NCBI RefSeq assembly: GCF_021602025.1 | Contig: NZ_BQHW01000018.1 | Location: 62,001 to 126,000 of the forward strand | DNA length: 64,000 bases | From: Pseudomonas ceruminis | GTDB lineage: Bacteria; Pseudomonadota; Gammaproteobacteria; Pseudomonadales; Pseudomonadaceae | Reading direction: 5' to 3' | In this document: positions 50,162 through 59,066 of the stretch, piece after piece | How the letters are laid out: every line of letters starts with the position of its first letter | Numbering within the stretch: position 1 is the first letter of the stretch | The notes under the pieces: generated by a model | Databases searched by the model: none | The model's input: only the letters and a program-made list of their open reading frames with translations | What the model was told of the DNA's origin: nothing | Translations under genes and position numbers: made by a program

Positions 50162-50908
50162 CTAGCCCCCGTAGCGCTCCGTCTTGATGATGGAGGCGTC
50201 CAAGCCCGCCAGCAGCGCGCTATCGGTTGCGATGTTGACGAATCCGTTAGACCCGCAGACGAACACTTGCGTCGGCTTTCCCTGAAGCCTGGTTAGAATT
50301 TCTTGGACCATCATGCCGTCGATCCGTCGCGCAAAGTCCGATGCGCGAACCGGTTTCTCGCGCGTAATCGCGAGCGCCAGGACGAACGCCGGATCGCTGA
50401 TTTCGATGCAATGAAGTTCTTCTGAGAAGAGAACGTCCTCGGCGGTTCGTGCGGACAGGAGCAACGCTGTCGGAACGGCTTGGGCCAATGCGCGGCGCTG
50501 CCGGATCATTGCCATCAACGGCACGAGGCCGGAGCCTCCCCCGATCAACAGAACCGGATCTATGGCAGGCTCAGGCCAAAGGAAATGGCCACCGAGCGGA
50601 CCGCGAACTTCGATTTCGTCACCAATCGCCGCGATTTCGTGAAAAAACGGCGAAACTTCGGCATCCGGCATGCGCTCGATAGCTATCTCGACGATCGGGG
50701 TCGAAACTGCCGATGACGCGATCGAGTAGCTGCGCATTGCACTGTAGCCGTCGGGCGCGGTCAGCCGGATATCGACGTGCTGACCTGCGGTGTGCGCGAA
50801 CGGCTTGCTCAACCGAAGGAAGAAGCTCTTGATACTCGGTGTTTGCTGGATGATGTCGTCGATCACGCATGATTGCCACGAACGGACTTGCGCTTCGTTT
50901 TCAGTCAT
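50162..50908 (-). CDS. FAD/NAD(P)-binding ferredoxin-reductase-type oxidoreductase
   Basis: Residues 1-100 form an FAD domain with RSYSIAS (59-65). NAD(P) binding follows with LIGGGSGLVPLMAM and the VFVCGSNGFV segment. No [2Fe-2S] domain is present. The ATG at 50908 lies eight bases inside the end of the molybdopterin oxidoreductase gene, so it is probably that enzyme's electron donor. Confidence 0.85.
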   Translation of the reverse strand: MTENEAQVRSWQSCVIDDIIQQTPSIKSFFLRLSKPFAHTAGQHVDIRLTAPDGYSAMRSYSIASSAVSTPIVEIAIERMPDAEVSPFFHEIAAIGDEIEVRGPLGGHFLWPEPAIDPVLLIGGGSGLVPLMAMIRQRRALAQAVPTALLLSARTAEDVLFSEELHCIEISDPAFVLALAITREKPVRASDFARRIDGMMVQEILTRLQGKPTQVFVCGSNGFVNIATDSALLAGLDASIIKTERYGG

Positions 50909-51503
50909 GGGTGTATCGTTGTTCGCGCCACGGATCGCCGTAGATGTGATAGCCGTGCAGCTCCCAAAAGCCGGCCTCGTCACGCGTCGTGAATTGCAGC
51001 GCATTCACCCATTTGGCGGATTTCCAGAAGTAAAGGTGCGGCACTAGAAGACGCGCCGGCCCCCCATGATCGCGGGAAAGTGGCTTGCCCGCATAACTGA
51101 GGGCGACCATCGCTTTCCCGGAAAGCAGATCCGTCAGAGGGACGTTTGTCGAATAATTATCGTAGCAGTGCGCCAAGACGAAATCGGTAGGCCGATCAAG
51201 CTCTGCATCTGCAAGGATGTCTTCAATGAGTACACCCTCCCAAACGGTATCCAGTTTGGACCAAGAGGTGACGCAGTGAATATCCTTTGTCACCTGGGTC
51301 TTTGGTAGAGTGTTGAATTCGCCCCAATTCCACGTTTTGACGGGCTTCGGACCAATTTTGACTGTGAATTTCCAGTCGGAGGGCTCTACCCTCGGCGTAG
51401 GGCCGGCCGACAGAACAGGGAAATCCTCCACCAGATGCTGACCTGGCGGAATCCGATCGGACTGGTCGCCTGAACCGCGACCGGTGAAACCTCTGGTGAC
51501 CAT
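50901..51503 (-). CDS. Sulfite-oxidase-type molybdopterin oxidoreductase
   Basis: The 200-residue protein has the oxidoreductase molybdopterin-binding fold. The molybdenum-ligand cysteine is in IHCVTSWSK (Cys77), followed by DHGGPARLLVPHLYFWKSAKWV, the conserved cofactor loop. No Tat or Sec signal is present, so it should be cytoplasmic, like the YuiH-type group and unlike periplasmic MsrP. GAGGGGTCACT precedes ATG 51503. Substrate may be sulfite or an oxidised thiol/methionine compound; unproven. Confidence 0.85.
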   Translation of the reverse strand: MVTRGFTGRGSGDQSDRIPPGQHLVEDFPVLSAGPTPRVEPSDWKFTVKIGPKPVKTWNWGEFNTLPKTQVTKDIHCVTSWSKLDTVWEGVLIEDILADAELDRPTDFVLAHCYDNYSTNVPLTDLLSGKAMVALSYAGKPLSRDHGGPARLLVPHLYFWKSAKWVNALQFTTRDEAGFWELHGYHIYGDPWREQRYTHD

Positions 51504-51970
51504 AGTGACCCCTCTTGCTCGATACGGCAGACCGAAGCCGGCCTTCATTTCAGTACTCTGCGTAAAGCATTTGCCCGCACATCCGCCGAATAAGCCAATC
51601 GACTAAAAATCAGATACAGATGCTCTATCATCGTAAAAAATCGCGTATCGAACATAGCGTCAGGCCAGCATGATTCCCAATACCCAATGGCTATAGGGTA
51701 GATAACCCCAAGGCTGCGTACGCTGATCTGCGGTATGCGGAGCGGAAGTTGCAGGTTCGCTCTCAAACGGATGGGCAGCGTGCAAAGCTCAAGGCTCACC
51801 AGCGCATGGTTGCCCAGTTCGCGCTCGCCGGCAGCTTGAGTATATTAAGGACGAAATGTCGATCTGATCTATTCTGGCTTCAGGAAATAGGGAAAATAAG
51901 GTCGGACGTTCGCGCACCGTCGCGACGCGCGATCATCCACTAAGCTTCTGTATCGGGGTTGGAGGATCAG
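51504..51970. other. Divergent intergenic region with no supported gene
   Basis: Short frames occur on both strands but none has a convincing ribosome site or family match. It must carry the promoter for the plus-strand redoxin gene and possibly one for the minus-strand unit. Confidence 0.4.
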
Positions 51971-52441
51971 ATGAACGAGATCGAACGACAAGCGCCTGAG
52001 CTGCGGGTGCAAAAATGGATTGGCAAAGATGGGGAAAGTATCGCGCCGTTCAAACTGTCAGATATCGGGCCCGGCCCGAAAATCTTGTTTGCCTTCCAGC
52101 ATTGGTGCCAAGGTTGCCATTTGCATGGGTTTCCGACGCTACAAAAGTTGCATGCAGCGTTGAGCTCAAAAGACGTGGGGTTCGCAGTGATCCAGACCGT
52201 CTTCGAAGGAACGCATGAGAATACCTTCGAGAAGTTGCGCGTGAACCAGCTCAAGTATGAGCTTCCTATCGTTTTCGGTCACGACGAGCAACCGACCGGC
52301 TCGCCGTTTCCAACCTTCATGGAAGACTACCGCACACGAGGAACTCCGTGGTTTACGGTTATCGACGCTGGCGGTAGCATTGTTTTCTCGGACTTCCATC
52401 TCGACGCGGAGCGACTAGTGAAGCAACTTGAGCAAGGTTAA
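51971..52441 (+). CDS. Redoxin/TlpA-like thioredoxin-fold protein
   Basis: 156 residues with a thioredoxin-type active site HWCQGCH (Cys46, Cys49) and the cis-Pro segment TPWFTVIDAGG. No signal peptide, so cytoplasmic. TTGGAGGATCAG precedes ATG 51971. It is the only plus-strand gene of the redox island. A disulfide reductase or peroxide-reducing role is likely (inference). Confidence 0.8.
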   Translation: MNEIERQAPELRVQKWIGKDGESIAPFKLSDIGPGPKILFAFQHWCQGCHLHGFPTLQKLHAALSSKDVGFAVIQTVFEGTHENTFEKLRVNQLKYELPIVFGHDEQPTGSPFPTFMEDYRTRGTPWFTVIDAGGSIVFSDFHLDAERLVKQLEQG

Positions 52442-52572
52442 TCGTTGGAAGGTGGGCAATCATCCTGATTGCCACCCATCCCCTGATGCCCACTACAGGC
52501 GTTGCGCGCTGTAACTCTGTTGATCAGCGTGCGAAAACCCGGATCCGGATAGGAGGAGCGTCAACGATTGAA

Positions 52573-52770
52573 TCAATCCGTTGGGAGAGGGCGGCTCCGC
52601 TCCGTCAGCTCGGCAATAGATAACCCATTCTCGCCGAGCAACTCTCTGATCCGATCGACGATATGAGCCCCTAGCGCCGCTGTCTTGGTCCCCCCCACAG
52701 ATTCCCAAGATGCGAGTTCACACGCCGATACCTCGTGGTCAGCGCCGAAGTGCTTCTGTCGGTATGTCAC
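52573..52770 (-). CDS. Short hypothetical protein or gene fragment (65 aa)
   Basis: The frame starts MTYRQKHFGADHE and overlaps the end of the DUF1330 gene by four bases, consistent with coupling. No family is recognised. It may be a fragment of a longer gene, because the surrounding 130 bases are empty. Confidence 0.35.
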   Translation of the reverse strand: MTYRQKHFGADHEVSACELASWESVGGTKTAALGAHIVDRIRELLGENGLSIAELTERSRPLPTD

Positions 52771-53060
52771 CGCCGCCCTTCAATGATAAAGGCGCGGTAA
52801 CGGGAACCGGCAAAGCGATGAGCAGCGATGGTTTGGTAGGCGGGACTGTCATACCAGTCGCGAGCGGCCTGCATCGTCGGGAAACGCAAGATTACGGCCC
52901 CTTCGATGGGCGGCCCCTCCAAATGCTGGATCGCGCCATAAGCGGCGAGAAAGGTAACGTCGTGACCATCGAACGATGGTCCGACGCCTGCAGAATAGGT
53001 TGCGAGTGCATGTGGGTCGCTGGTTTCTTCCCGCGTAAAGACGACGAACGCTTCCATCAT
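52767..53060 (-). CDS. DUF1330 protein (97 aa)
   Basis: A ferredoxin-like (dimeric alpha-beta barrel) protein with DUF1330 phrases (EGAVILRFPTMQAARDWYDS, PAYQTIAAHRF). GAGAGGCCTA precedes ATG 53060. Members are small, often stress-related, with unproven enzymatic roles. Confidence 0.85.
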   Translation of the reverse strand: MMEAFVVFTREETSDPHALATYSAGVGPSFDGHDVTFLAAYGAIQHLEGPPIEGAVILRFPTMQAARDWYDSPAYQTIAAHRFAGSRYRAFIIEGRR

Positions 53061-53118
53061 TAGGCCTCTCAAAGGTTGGATCTGTTGGCCATTACCACCG
53101 GTGATGGCCTCACAGTCG

Positions 53119-53550
53119 TCAGGCTGGCAACTGGAACCCGATTTTCATGAGTGCCTCGACGCACGCATCCTGATCCTGCTGATAGTTGCCTCCGGAGATG
53201 CCTATGCCGCCGATCAACTTCCCATCCTCCAGAATCGGATAACCGCCGCCGACAGCGACCATCCGAGGGCGATAGGCTAGCGGCGCCACTTTTGGATCGT
53301 TGGTCACATAGTCGTTCCAGACATGGGTCGGGAACCCAAACGAGGCGGAACTCCAGGCCTTGTCGATGGCAACATCGACGGTAAGGAACGGCGCATCGTC
53401 GGTGCGCTCGAACGCGCGCAGGTTACCGGTGGCGTCGACGACGGCGACGGCAGCCGGGATGCCGATGGCACGGGCCGCAGCGAGCGCCGCGTCGATGAGG
53501 GCGACTGCGGTTTCGCGGTTGATCGAGGCGGTGGCAATAGATTTGGTCAT
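53119..53550 (-). CDS. GlcG/HbpS-family haem-binding-like protein
   Basis: 143 residues with the family core (AVALIDAALAAARAIGIPAAV, VVDATGNLRAFERTDDAP) and the closing GGIGISGGNYQQDQDACVEA. HbpS-type proteins form octamers and bind haem or iron in redox sensing. The family is also fused or adjacent to many oxidoreductases. ATG 53550 was preferred over upstream starts. Confidence 0.82.
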   Translation of the reverse strand: MTKSIATASINRETAVALIDAALAAARAIGIPAAVAVVDATGNLRAFERTDDAPFLTVDVAIDKAWSSASFGFPTHVWNDYVTNDPKVAPLAYRPRMVAVGGGYPILEDGKLIGGIGISGGNYQQDQDACVEALMKIGFQLPA

Positions 53551-53622
53551 GGGATTCTCATCGCTGGGGCATAACCCGTTCGGCTTTTTGAGGTTGGACA
53601 AGATGTTTGGCGATCGCGGTCG

Positions 53623-54636
53623 TTAGAAGCCTTCGAGGACGATCTTGCCTTTAGCCGCGCCACTTTCGATCAGTGCATGCACCGTCTTCAGATTGGCGGC
53701 ATTGATCGGCGACAGTCGCCGGGTCAGCGTCGTGCGGATTTTGCCGTCGTCAACCAGCGCTGCCATCGCATCCAGAATCTCGCCCTGCTCATTCATGTCG
53801 GGCGTGCCGTAGATCGACCGCGTGAACATCAGCTCGTGGTGGATCGACACCGCCTTGCGCTTGAAAACCATGATATCGAATGCCTTGGGATCGTCGATCA
53901 GTCCGAACCGTCCTTGTGGGGCGATCAGTTCGGCGATGTCGGCGACATGTTGCTCGGTATGTGTGGTCGAAAAGACGAAAGCGGGAGCACCGATGCCGAG
54001 TTCGGCGATCTGTGGCGCGAGCGGACGAGAATGGTCGATGACGTGGTGAGCTCCAAGCCCTCTTACCCACTCTTGGGTTTCCGGTCGAGAGGCTGTGGCG
54101 ATGACGGTGAGGTCCGTGCGCTGTCGCGCGATCTGGACGGCGATCGACCCAACCCCGCCCGCGCCACCGATGATGAGGATCGCCTCCGCCGCACCGGGTA
54201 CGGGCTTCGCCACGTCCAGGCGGTCGAACATCGCCTCCCAGGCCGTCAACGTCGTCAGCGGCAGCGCCGCCGCTTCCGCCCAGGAGAGCGACGCAGGTTT
54301 GTGACCGACAATCCGGGCGTCGACGAGATGGAACTCCGCATTGGTACCGGGCCGTGTGATCGATCCGGCATAATAGACCTCGTCGCCTAACTCGAACTGC
54401 GTGACGTCGGGGCCGACCTCGCGCACAATCCCGGCGGCATCCCATCCCAGCACCTTCCAATCGCCATCTGCCGGCGGCGTGCTGTTGCGGACCTTGTAGT
54501 CGACCGGGTTGACCGAGACGGCCTTCACCTCAACCAGGATATCGTATCCTGCAGCGACAGGCCGAGGCAGATTGATGTCGACCAGCGCGGCATCCGCGGC
54601 GATGGGTCCCGGAACCTTGTAACCAATGGCTTTCAT
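53623..54636 (-). CDS. Zinc-type alcohol dehydrogenase/quinone reductase-like (MDR family)
   Basis: 337 residues: GroES-like N-terminus (VSVNPVDYKVRNSTPP), Rossmann domain with ILIIGGAGGVGSIAVQIAR, and the MDR C-terminal lobe. The catalytic zinc Cys is replaced, which points to a zinc-independent NADPH:quinone or enone reductase despite the family name. CTGGAGACATTT precedes the ATG. Such enzymes detoxify reactive carbonyls. Confidence 0.88.
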   Translation of the reverse strand: MKAIGYKVPGPIAADAALVDINLPRPVAAGYDILVEVKAVSVNPVDYKVRNSTPPADGDWKVLGWDAAGIVREVGPDVTQFELGDEVYYAGSITRPGTNAEFHLVDARIVGHKPASLSWAEAAALPLTTLTAWEAMFDRLDVAKPVPGAAEAILIIGGAGGVGSIAVQIARQRTDLTVIATASRPETQEWVRGLGAHHVIDHSRPLAPQIAELGIGAPAFVFSTTHTEQHVADIAELIAPQGRFGLIDDPKAFDIMVFKRKAVSIHHELMFTRSIYGTPDMNEQGEILDAMAALVDDGKIRTTLTRRLSPINAANLKTVHALIESGAAKGKIVLEGF

Positions 54637-54689
54637 AAATGTCTCCAGCTTGCTTGATCGGATGACGCGAATGCTCGTTAGTCAACTTC

Positions 54690-55000
54690 TTCTACATTGA
54701 GGTCCCGACTCTTGAACTGGGTCGCGGTAGCAGATTTCATCGAACACGTCGATCAACAGGCCCTTATGCTCGGTCGCCGGATCGGTGATCGCGTAGAGGG
54801 TGGAGGCGTTATCGCCATCATCACCGCTTCCGAGGCGAAACGCCGCGTCGACGCAGATGCCGCACGGACCGATGGTTGATCCTGGCTCGAGATCGACGAG
54901 ATTGCTGTCCTTGACGCGCTATTCGCGGTCTTAGCCCTTGGCGATGAAGGACTGAACTGCTTGTAGAGCGTCGGTCAGCTGCTATGTCATGGACGCACCT
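54690..55000 (-). pseudogene. Decayed gene between dehydrogenase and corA
   Basis: On the minus strand a protein-like frame (for example IGPCGICVDAAFRLGSGDDG and HKGLLIDVFDEICYRD) is interrupted by stops near 54920-54940. It lies in the 447-bp gap 54637-55083. The family was not identified. Confidence 0.45.
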
Positions 55001-55083
55001 TCATCTTGAGTTGGATTGGACAAGCTTCCGTATAAGGCCCGCTGTAACCGTCAGATGACGGCGAAGAAAACGATGGGCAGTAT

Positions 55084-56052
55084 TCACAGCCACTTAGCCT
55101 TCTTGAAGCGCACAAATAGGAAAACGCACGATATCGCTATCACTCCGAGCACGACAAAGTATCCGTAGGCCGTGTCCAGCTCCGGCATGTGCTTAAAGTT
55201 CATGCCGTATATTCCAGCGATCGCCGTCGGGACTGCCAGTATTGCCGCCCAGGCCGCGAGCTGGCGGGTGACCACACCGATCCTTTGCGCTTCCAGAAGG
55301 CTGCTGGCCTCAAAGACCGTGGACAGGACAAGCAGGAGGCCGTCGACCATGGACTGCACGCGGTGGACATGGTCCGCGACGTCGTGGAAATATGGTGTCA
55401 TTTCGGCGCTGATGCAGGGAAAGTGGCCGCGAACGAGCTTTCGCACCAGCTCGGCCATAGCCCTGAGCGTGCGCTGGAACCGCGTGAGTTCGGACCTTAG
55501 TTCGAAGATTCGCGCCACCTCTTCTGGCCCGAGGAAATCGTGCAGCGACCGTCGCTCCATCGCCAGGACGTCGTCCTCGATCATTTCGAAGATGGGCAGA
55601 TACTGGTCGACCACGCGATGCAAGATCGCGTGCAGCACATAGTCGACACCCTTGCCGAACTGCGTCGGCGATGCCTCGAGTTGCTCCCGAAGTTTGCCCA
55701 GCGCTCCGGCATTGCCGTGCCGCACGGTGATAAGGTGATTGTGACCGGTGAAGATCGCCATCTTGCCGTAGCTGATCCGGTCGCCGACCAGCTCGGCGGT
55801 CTGCGCGACGACGTACAACTCATCGTTGTAGACCTCGAGCTTGGGCGGGCACAGCGGGTGCATCGCGTTGTCGATCGCCAACGGATGAAGATTATATGTC
55901 CTTTGGATCGCGAGTAGTTCCTCGGGGGTGGGTTCGCTAAGCGCGATCCAGCAGAAGCCCGAGCGACTCTCGCCCAACTTGACGTGCTCATCGAGCGCGA
56001 TTTCGCGAACTCGCTTGCCTTCGTTGTAATAATAGGCGGCGATGATGCTCAT
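55084..56052 (-). CDS. corA: CorA-family divalent cation transporter
   Basis: 322 residues with the large N-terminal cytoplasmic domain, two C-terminal helices (about 262-281 and 295-316) and the selectivity motif GMN (residues 283-285, in YGMNFKHMPE). Imports Mg2+, Co2+ or Ni2+. The start ATG 56052 overlaps the glutathione transferase stop. Presence of a metal transporter in a redox island could supply or export a metal under stress (inference). Confidence 0.92.
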   Translation of the reverse strand: MSIIAAYYYNEGKRVREIALDEHVKLGESRSGFCWIALSEPTPEELLAIQRTYNLHPLAIDNAMHPLCPPKLEVYNDELYVVAQTAELVGDRISYGKMAIFTGHNHLITVRHGNAGALGKLREQLEASPTQFGKGVDYVLHAILHRVVDQYLPIFEMIEDDVLAMERRSLHDFLGPEEVARIFELRSELTRFQRTLRAMAELVRKLVRGHFPCISAEMTPYFHDVADHVHRVQSMVDGLLLVLSTVFEASSLLEAQRIGVVTRQLAAWAAILAVPTAIAGIYGMNFKHMPELDTAYGYFVVLGVIAISCVFLFVRFKKAKWL

Positions 56053-56753
56053 GCTGGCCTCGCGGGAATGTGGAGGCCACGCTGGACGGCCGGTCGAGCC
56101 AGCCCGCGTCCAAGCCATGCGCGGACGTTCGAAAAGCTGCTGAGGCCAAGGATGTCACCCGCAGCGTAGAATTCCACCAGCGCATTCACCCAGCCGAGCG
56201 TCGCGATGTCCGCGATCGAATAGTCGTCGACGATCCAGTCGCGGCCTTCCAGCCGGCGATCCAGAATCCCCAGCAGACGCGTGGATTCGTCGATAAAGCG
56301 CTGTTGCGGCCGCTTGTCCTCATAGTCCTTGCCGCCAAATCGCAGGAAGAAGCCGAGCTGACCGAACATCGGCCCGATGGCCGACATCTGAAAGAACACC
56401 CACGCTAGGGTCTCGTAACGCTGGCCTGGTTCGGTGGAGATGAACTGACCCGTCTTGTCGGCCAGATAGAGGAGGATCGCACCGGATTCCCATAAGGCGA
56501 TGGGTCTACCGTCAGGGCCAGCCGGATCGATGATCGCCGGTATGCGTCCGTTCGGGTTCAGCGACACGAACGCCGGATCCTTCGACTCGTTGTTCGAGAT
56601 GTCGATCAGGTGGGGCTCGTACGCCAGGCCAGTCTCCTCAAGCATGATCGAGACCTTGACGCCATTGGGCGTAGGGGCTGCGTAGAGTTGCAGGCGATCG
56701 GGATGAGATGCCGGCCAGCGCTGCGTGATCGGAAAGGACGAGAGGTCTGGCAT
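56049..56753 (-). CDS. Glutathione S-transferase (YghU/Ure2-like)
   Basis: 234 residues: thioredoxin-fold N-domain (LQLYAAPTPNGVKVSIMLEE, NPNGRIPAII) and all-helical C-domain (YSIADIATLGWVNALVEFY). ATG 56753 removes a 32-residue unsupported extension. The family has thiol transferase or disulfide-bond reductase activity with glutathione. It is followed by corA with a four-base overlap. Confidence 0.9.
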   Translation of the reverse strand: MPDLSSFPITQRWPASHPDRLQLYAAPTPNGVKVSIMLEETGLAYEPHLIDISNNESKDPAFVSLNPNGRIPAIIDPAGPDGRPIALWESGAILLYLADKTGQFISTEPGQRYETLAWVFFQMSAIGPMFGQLGFFLRFGGKDYEDKRPQQRFIDESTRLLGILDRRLEGRDWIVDDYSIADIATLGWVNALVEFYAAGDILGLSSFSNVRAWLGRGLARPAVQRGLHIPARPA

Positions 56754-56893
56754 AAATCTGCGATCCTGGTGTTGCGATGGCGACTGACTGGAACGAGCCG
56801 TCACTCTGAAGTAGGGTTCGATGACCGCGTCGCTGAACGACGCGGTCACGAAGATTGCGGACCGGACCGGCGCAGTGGCAACGGCAGTGAAGC

Positions 56894-57433
56894 CTATTCC
56901 GCCGCGGTCCCGGCCGCTGGCTGTACGTCGTCAACCTTTTGGCGCTTCGGAAGCACCCAGCCGGGACGGACGAAGTGGCAGGTGTAGCCGCCCGGGCGCT
57001 TCTCCAGATAATCCTGGTGATCGGGCTCGGCCTCCCAGAACTCGCCGACCGGCTGGACCTCGGTCACCACTTTGCCATCCCACAGCCCCGAGGCATCCAC
57101 ATCGGCGATCGTATCCTCGGCGACGCGCTTCTGCTCCTCGTCGACATAATAGATGCCCGACCGGTAGGAGAGCCCACGATCATTGCCCTGGCGGTTCAGC
57201 GTCGTCGGATCGTGGATCTGGAAGAAGAATTCCAGGATGTTCCGGTAGCTCGTCACTGTCGGGTCGAAGACAATCTCGATCCCCTCGGCATGCGTGCCGT
57301 GATTACGATACGTGGCGTTCGGAATATCGCCGCCCGTGTAACCCACACGGGTCGAGATGATGCCGGGCCGCTTGCGGATCAGATCCTGCATGCCCCAGAA
57401 ACATCCTCCTGCGAGAACAGCGCGCTGATGCAT
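56894..57433 (-). CDS. msrA: Methionine sulfoxide reductase A
   Basis: 179 residues with the catalytic GCFWG (Cys11), [12 protein letters not shown] and the [14 protein letters not shown] segment. Reduces S-methionine sulfoxide in free and protein-bound form. The start is directly behind msrB with GAGGAGG upstream, so they are co-translated. No obvious C-terminal resolving Cys is visible, which would favour glutaredoxin as reductant (inference). Confidence 0.94.
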   Translation of the reverse strand: MHQRAVLAGGCFWGMQDLIRKRPGIISTRVGYTGGDIPNATYRNHGTHAEGIEIVFDPTVTSYRNILEFFFQIHDPTTLNRQGNDRGLSYRSGIYYVDEEQKRVAEDTIADVDASGLWDGKVVTEVQPVGEFWEAEPDHQDYLEKRPGGYTCHFVRPGWVLPKRQKVDDVQPAAGTAAE

Positions 57434-57434
57434 G

Positions 57435-57878
57435 TTAAGCCTCCTCTACTTGATCGAGATATTCACCGTATCCCTCGGACTCCATCTCGTCGCGCGGGAT
57501 GAAGCGAAGGGACGCTGAGTTGATGCAGTACCGCAGACCGCCGCGGTCGGAAGGACCATCGGGGAACACATGGCCGAGATGACTGTCTGCGTGTACTGAC
57601 CTGACCTCCGTCCGGACCATGCCGTGTGCGCTGTCCCGCACCTCGTTCACGTTTGCCGAAACGATCGGCTTGGTGAAGCTGGGCCAGCCAGTACCCGAAT
57701 CGAACTTGTCCGTCGAAGCGAACAGTGGCTCTCCCGACACTATGTCGACGTAGATGCCAGGCTCCTTGTTGTCGTTGTACTCGCCCGTGAAGGGCCTTTC
57801 GGTGCCCGCCTCCTGGGTAATTCGGTGTTGCTCGGGAGTCAGGTGGTCGATTGCTGTCTGTGACTTTTCAAACTTCAT
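57435..57878 (-). CDS. msrB: Methionine sulfoxide reductase B
   Basis: 147 residues with [19 protein letters not shown] and the catalytic Cys118 in [11 protein letters not shown]. The zinc-binding CxxC pairs are absent, a known MsrB subgroup. Reduces R-methionine sulfoxide. First gene of the minus-strand island, so its promoter must lie in 57879-58204. Confidence 0.94.
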   Translation of the reverse strand: MKFEKSQTAIDHLTPEQHRITQEAGTERPFTGEYNDNKEPGIYVDIVSGEPLFASTDKFDSGTGWPSFTKPIVSANVNEVRDSAHGMVRTEVRSVHADSHLGHVFPDGPSDRGGLRYCINSASLRFIPRDEMESEGYGEYLDQVEEA

Positions 57879-58204
57879 TACAGTCTCCAATACTTATCTA
57901 GAGGGCCAGGCACGCTACCGCTAATTTTTTATGTCTCCTGATTTGCTCCTACAATGGTAGTGGGATGGCAAACGAGGTTTTACTAAGTGTTGGAAAATTA
58001 GAGATTTAAATTTCGCGTCTATTAATTCTAGCGCAACTGAGTGGTTAAGCAAGTACGTAATCAGTAAATATTAAAAAAATAACACAAAAGCACGATTATA
58101 TAATACAGTGTCAGTGTTTTATGATAATCAACAACGCCTGTTTAGATGCTGGTAGATGCGAATTTTTTGGCGTACAGTCAAAATTTTCTGATGGTTGCTT
58201 AGTG
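57879..58204. promoter_or_regulatory. AT-rich promoter region of the msrBA unit
   Basis: 326 bases clearly more AT-rich than the surroundings, with no gene. It carries the msrB ribosome site (GGAGACTGTA) and several A/T tracts that could be promoter or target DNA of the IS21 element starting at 58205. No definite -35/-10 pair was assigned. Confidence 0.45.
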
Positions 58205-59028
58205 TGTTGGCGCTGATGGAAAATTGACCCACCCTGCCGATTGAAATTTGACCCAGGGCGGATTGCTGATTTTGTTACCAGCAACTGTGGATAAGTCTAC
58301 CAGCGCAGCTGCTGTTGCCCCCACTCCTTCGCTAGCCCAGTTCAGTTGTTTAAGACCTGCCACACGCAGCCATGTAGCAGGCCGTCGTCGCCATGAAATC
58401 AGAACGGCTCATCGTCCTCCGGTTCCTGGCCGCCCTTACGCTTTCGCTCCCGTGATTTGATCTTGGCCTGGGCCGCCAAGCTACTGTGTTGCAGGCGATA
58501 GGACTCGTTACCGGTTTCGACGATGTGGCAGTGGTGGGTCAGCCGATCCAGCAGGGCGGTGGTCATCTTGGCGTCGCCGAACACGCTCGACCATTCGGCG
58601 AAGCTCAGGTTGGTGGTGATCACCACGCTGGTGTGTTCGTACAGCTTGGATAGCAGGTGAAACAGCAACGCACCGCCGGCCTGGCTGAAGGGCAGATAAC
58701 CCAGTTCGTCGAGGATGACCAGATCCATGCGCAGCAGAGCTTGGGCGATCCGCCCGGCTTTGCCGTCGTGCTTTTCGCGCTCCAGCAGATTGACCAGATC
58801 GACCGTGGAGTAGAAGCGCACGCGCTTGCCGTGCCGGGTGATGCCGGACACGGCCAGCGCAGTGGCCAGGTGGGTTTTACCGGTGCCAGGCCCACCGATC
58901 AGCACCACGTTCTGCGCGGTGTCGGTAAAGGCCAGACTGGCCAGTTCGCTGATCAAACGAGCGTCTGCGCTGGAGGCGCTGAAGTCGAAGCCGGCCAGGT
59001 CGCGGTGCATCGGCAGCTTGGCCATGTT
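58205..59028. mobile_element. IS21-family element, left part only (truncated)
   Basis: Begins TGTTGGCGCTGATGG, as at 38818, in the same orientation. It breaks off after GCCATGTT at 59028, where a Tn3-type repeat begins. The first 430 bases are nearly identical to the copy at 38818; the rest is more diverged. Confidence 0.88.
58399..59028 (-). pseudogene. istB: istB truncated by a Tn3-family insertion
   Basis: About 208 C-terminal codons of istB remain, including Walker [15 protein letters not shown], but the N-terminus and the whole of istA are missing because the transposon at 59029 interrupts it. Confidence 0.88.
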
Positions 59029-59066
59029 GGGGAGCCCGCAGAACTCGGAAAAAATCGTACGCTAAG
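59029..59066 (+). repeat. Tn501/Tn1721-type terminal inverted repeat
   Basis: GGGGAGCCCGCAGAACTCGG continuing to TCGTACGCTAAG; overlaps the tnpA stop. Confidence 0.88.

Noticed and set aside
53677-54390. 237-codon plus-strand frame opposite the MDR dehydrogenase
   Set aside because: No motif; high-GC antisense shadow of a well-supported gene.
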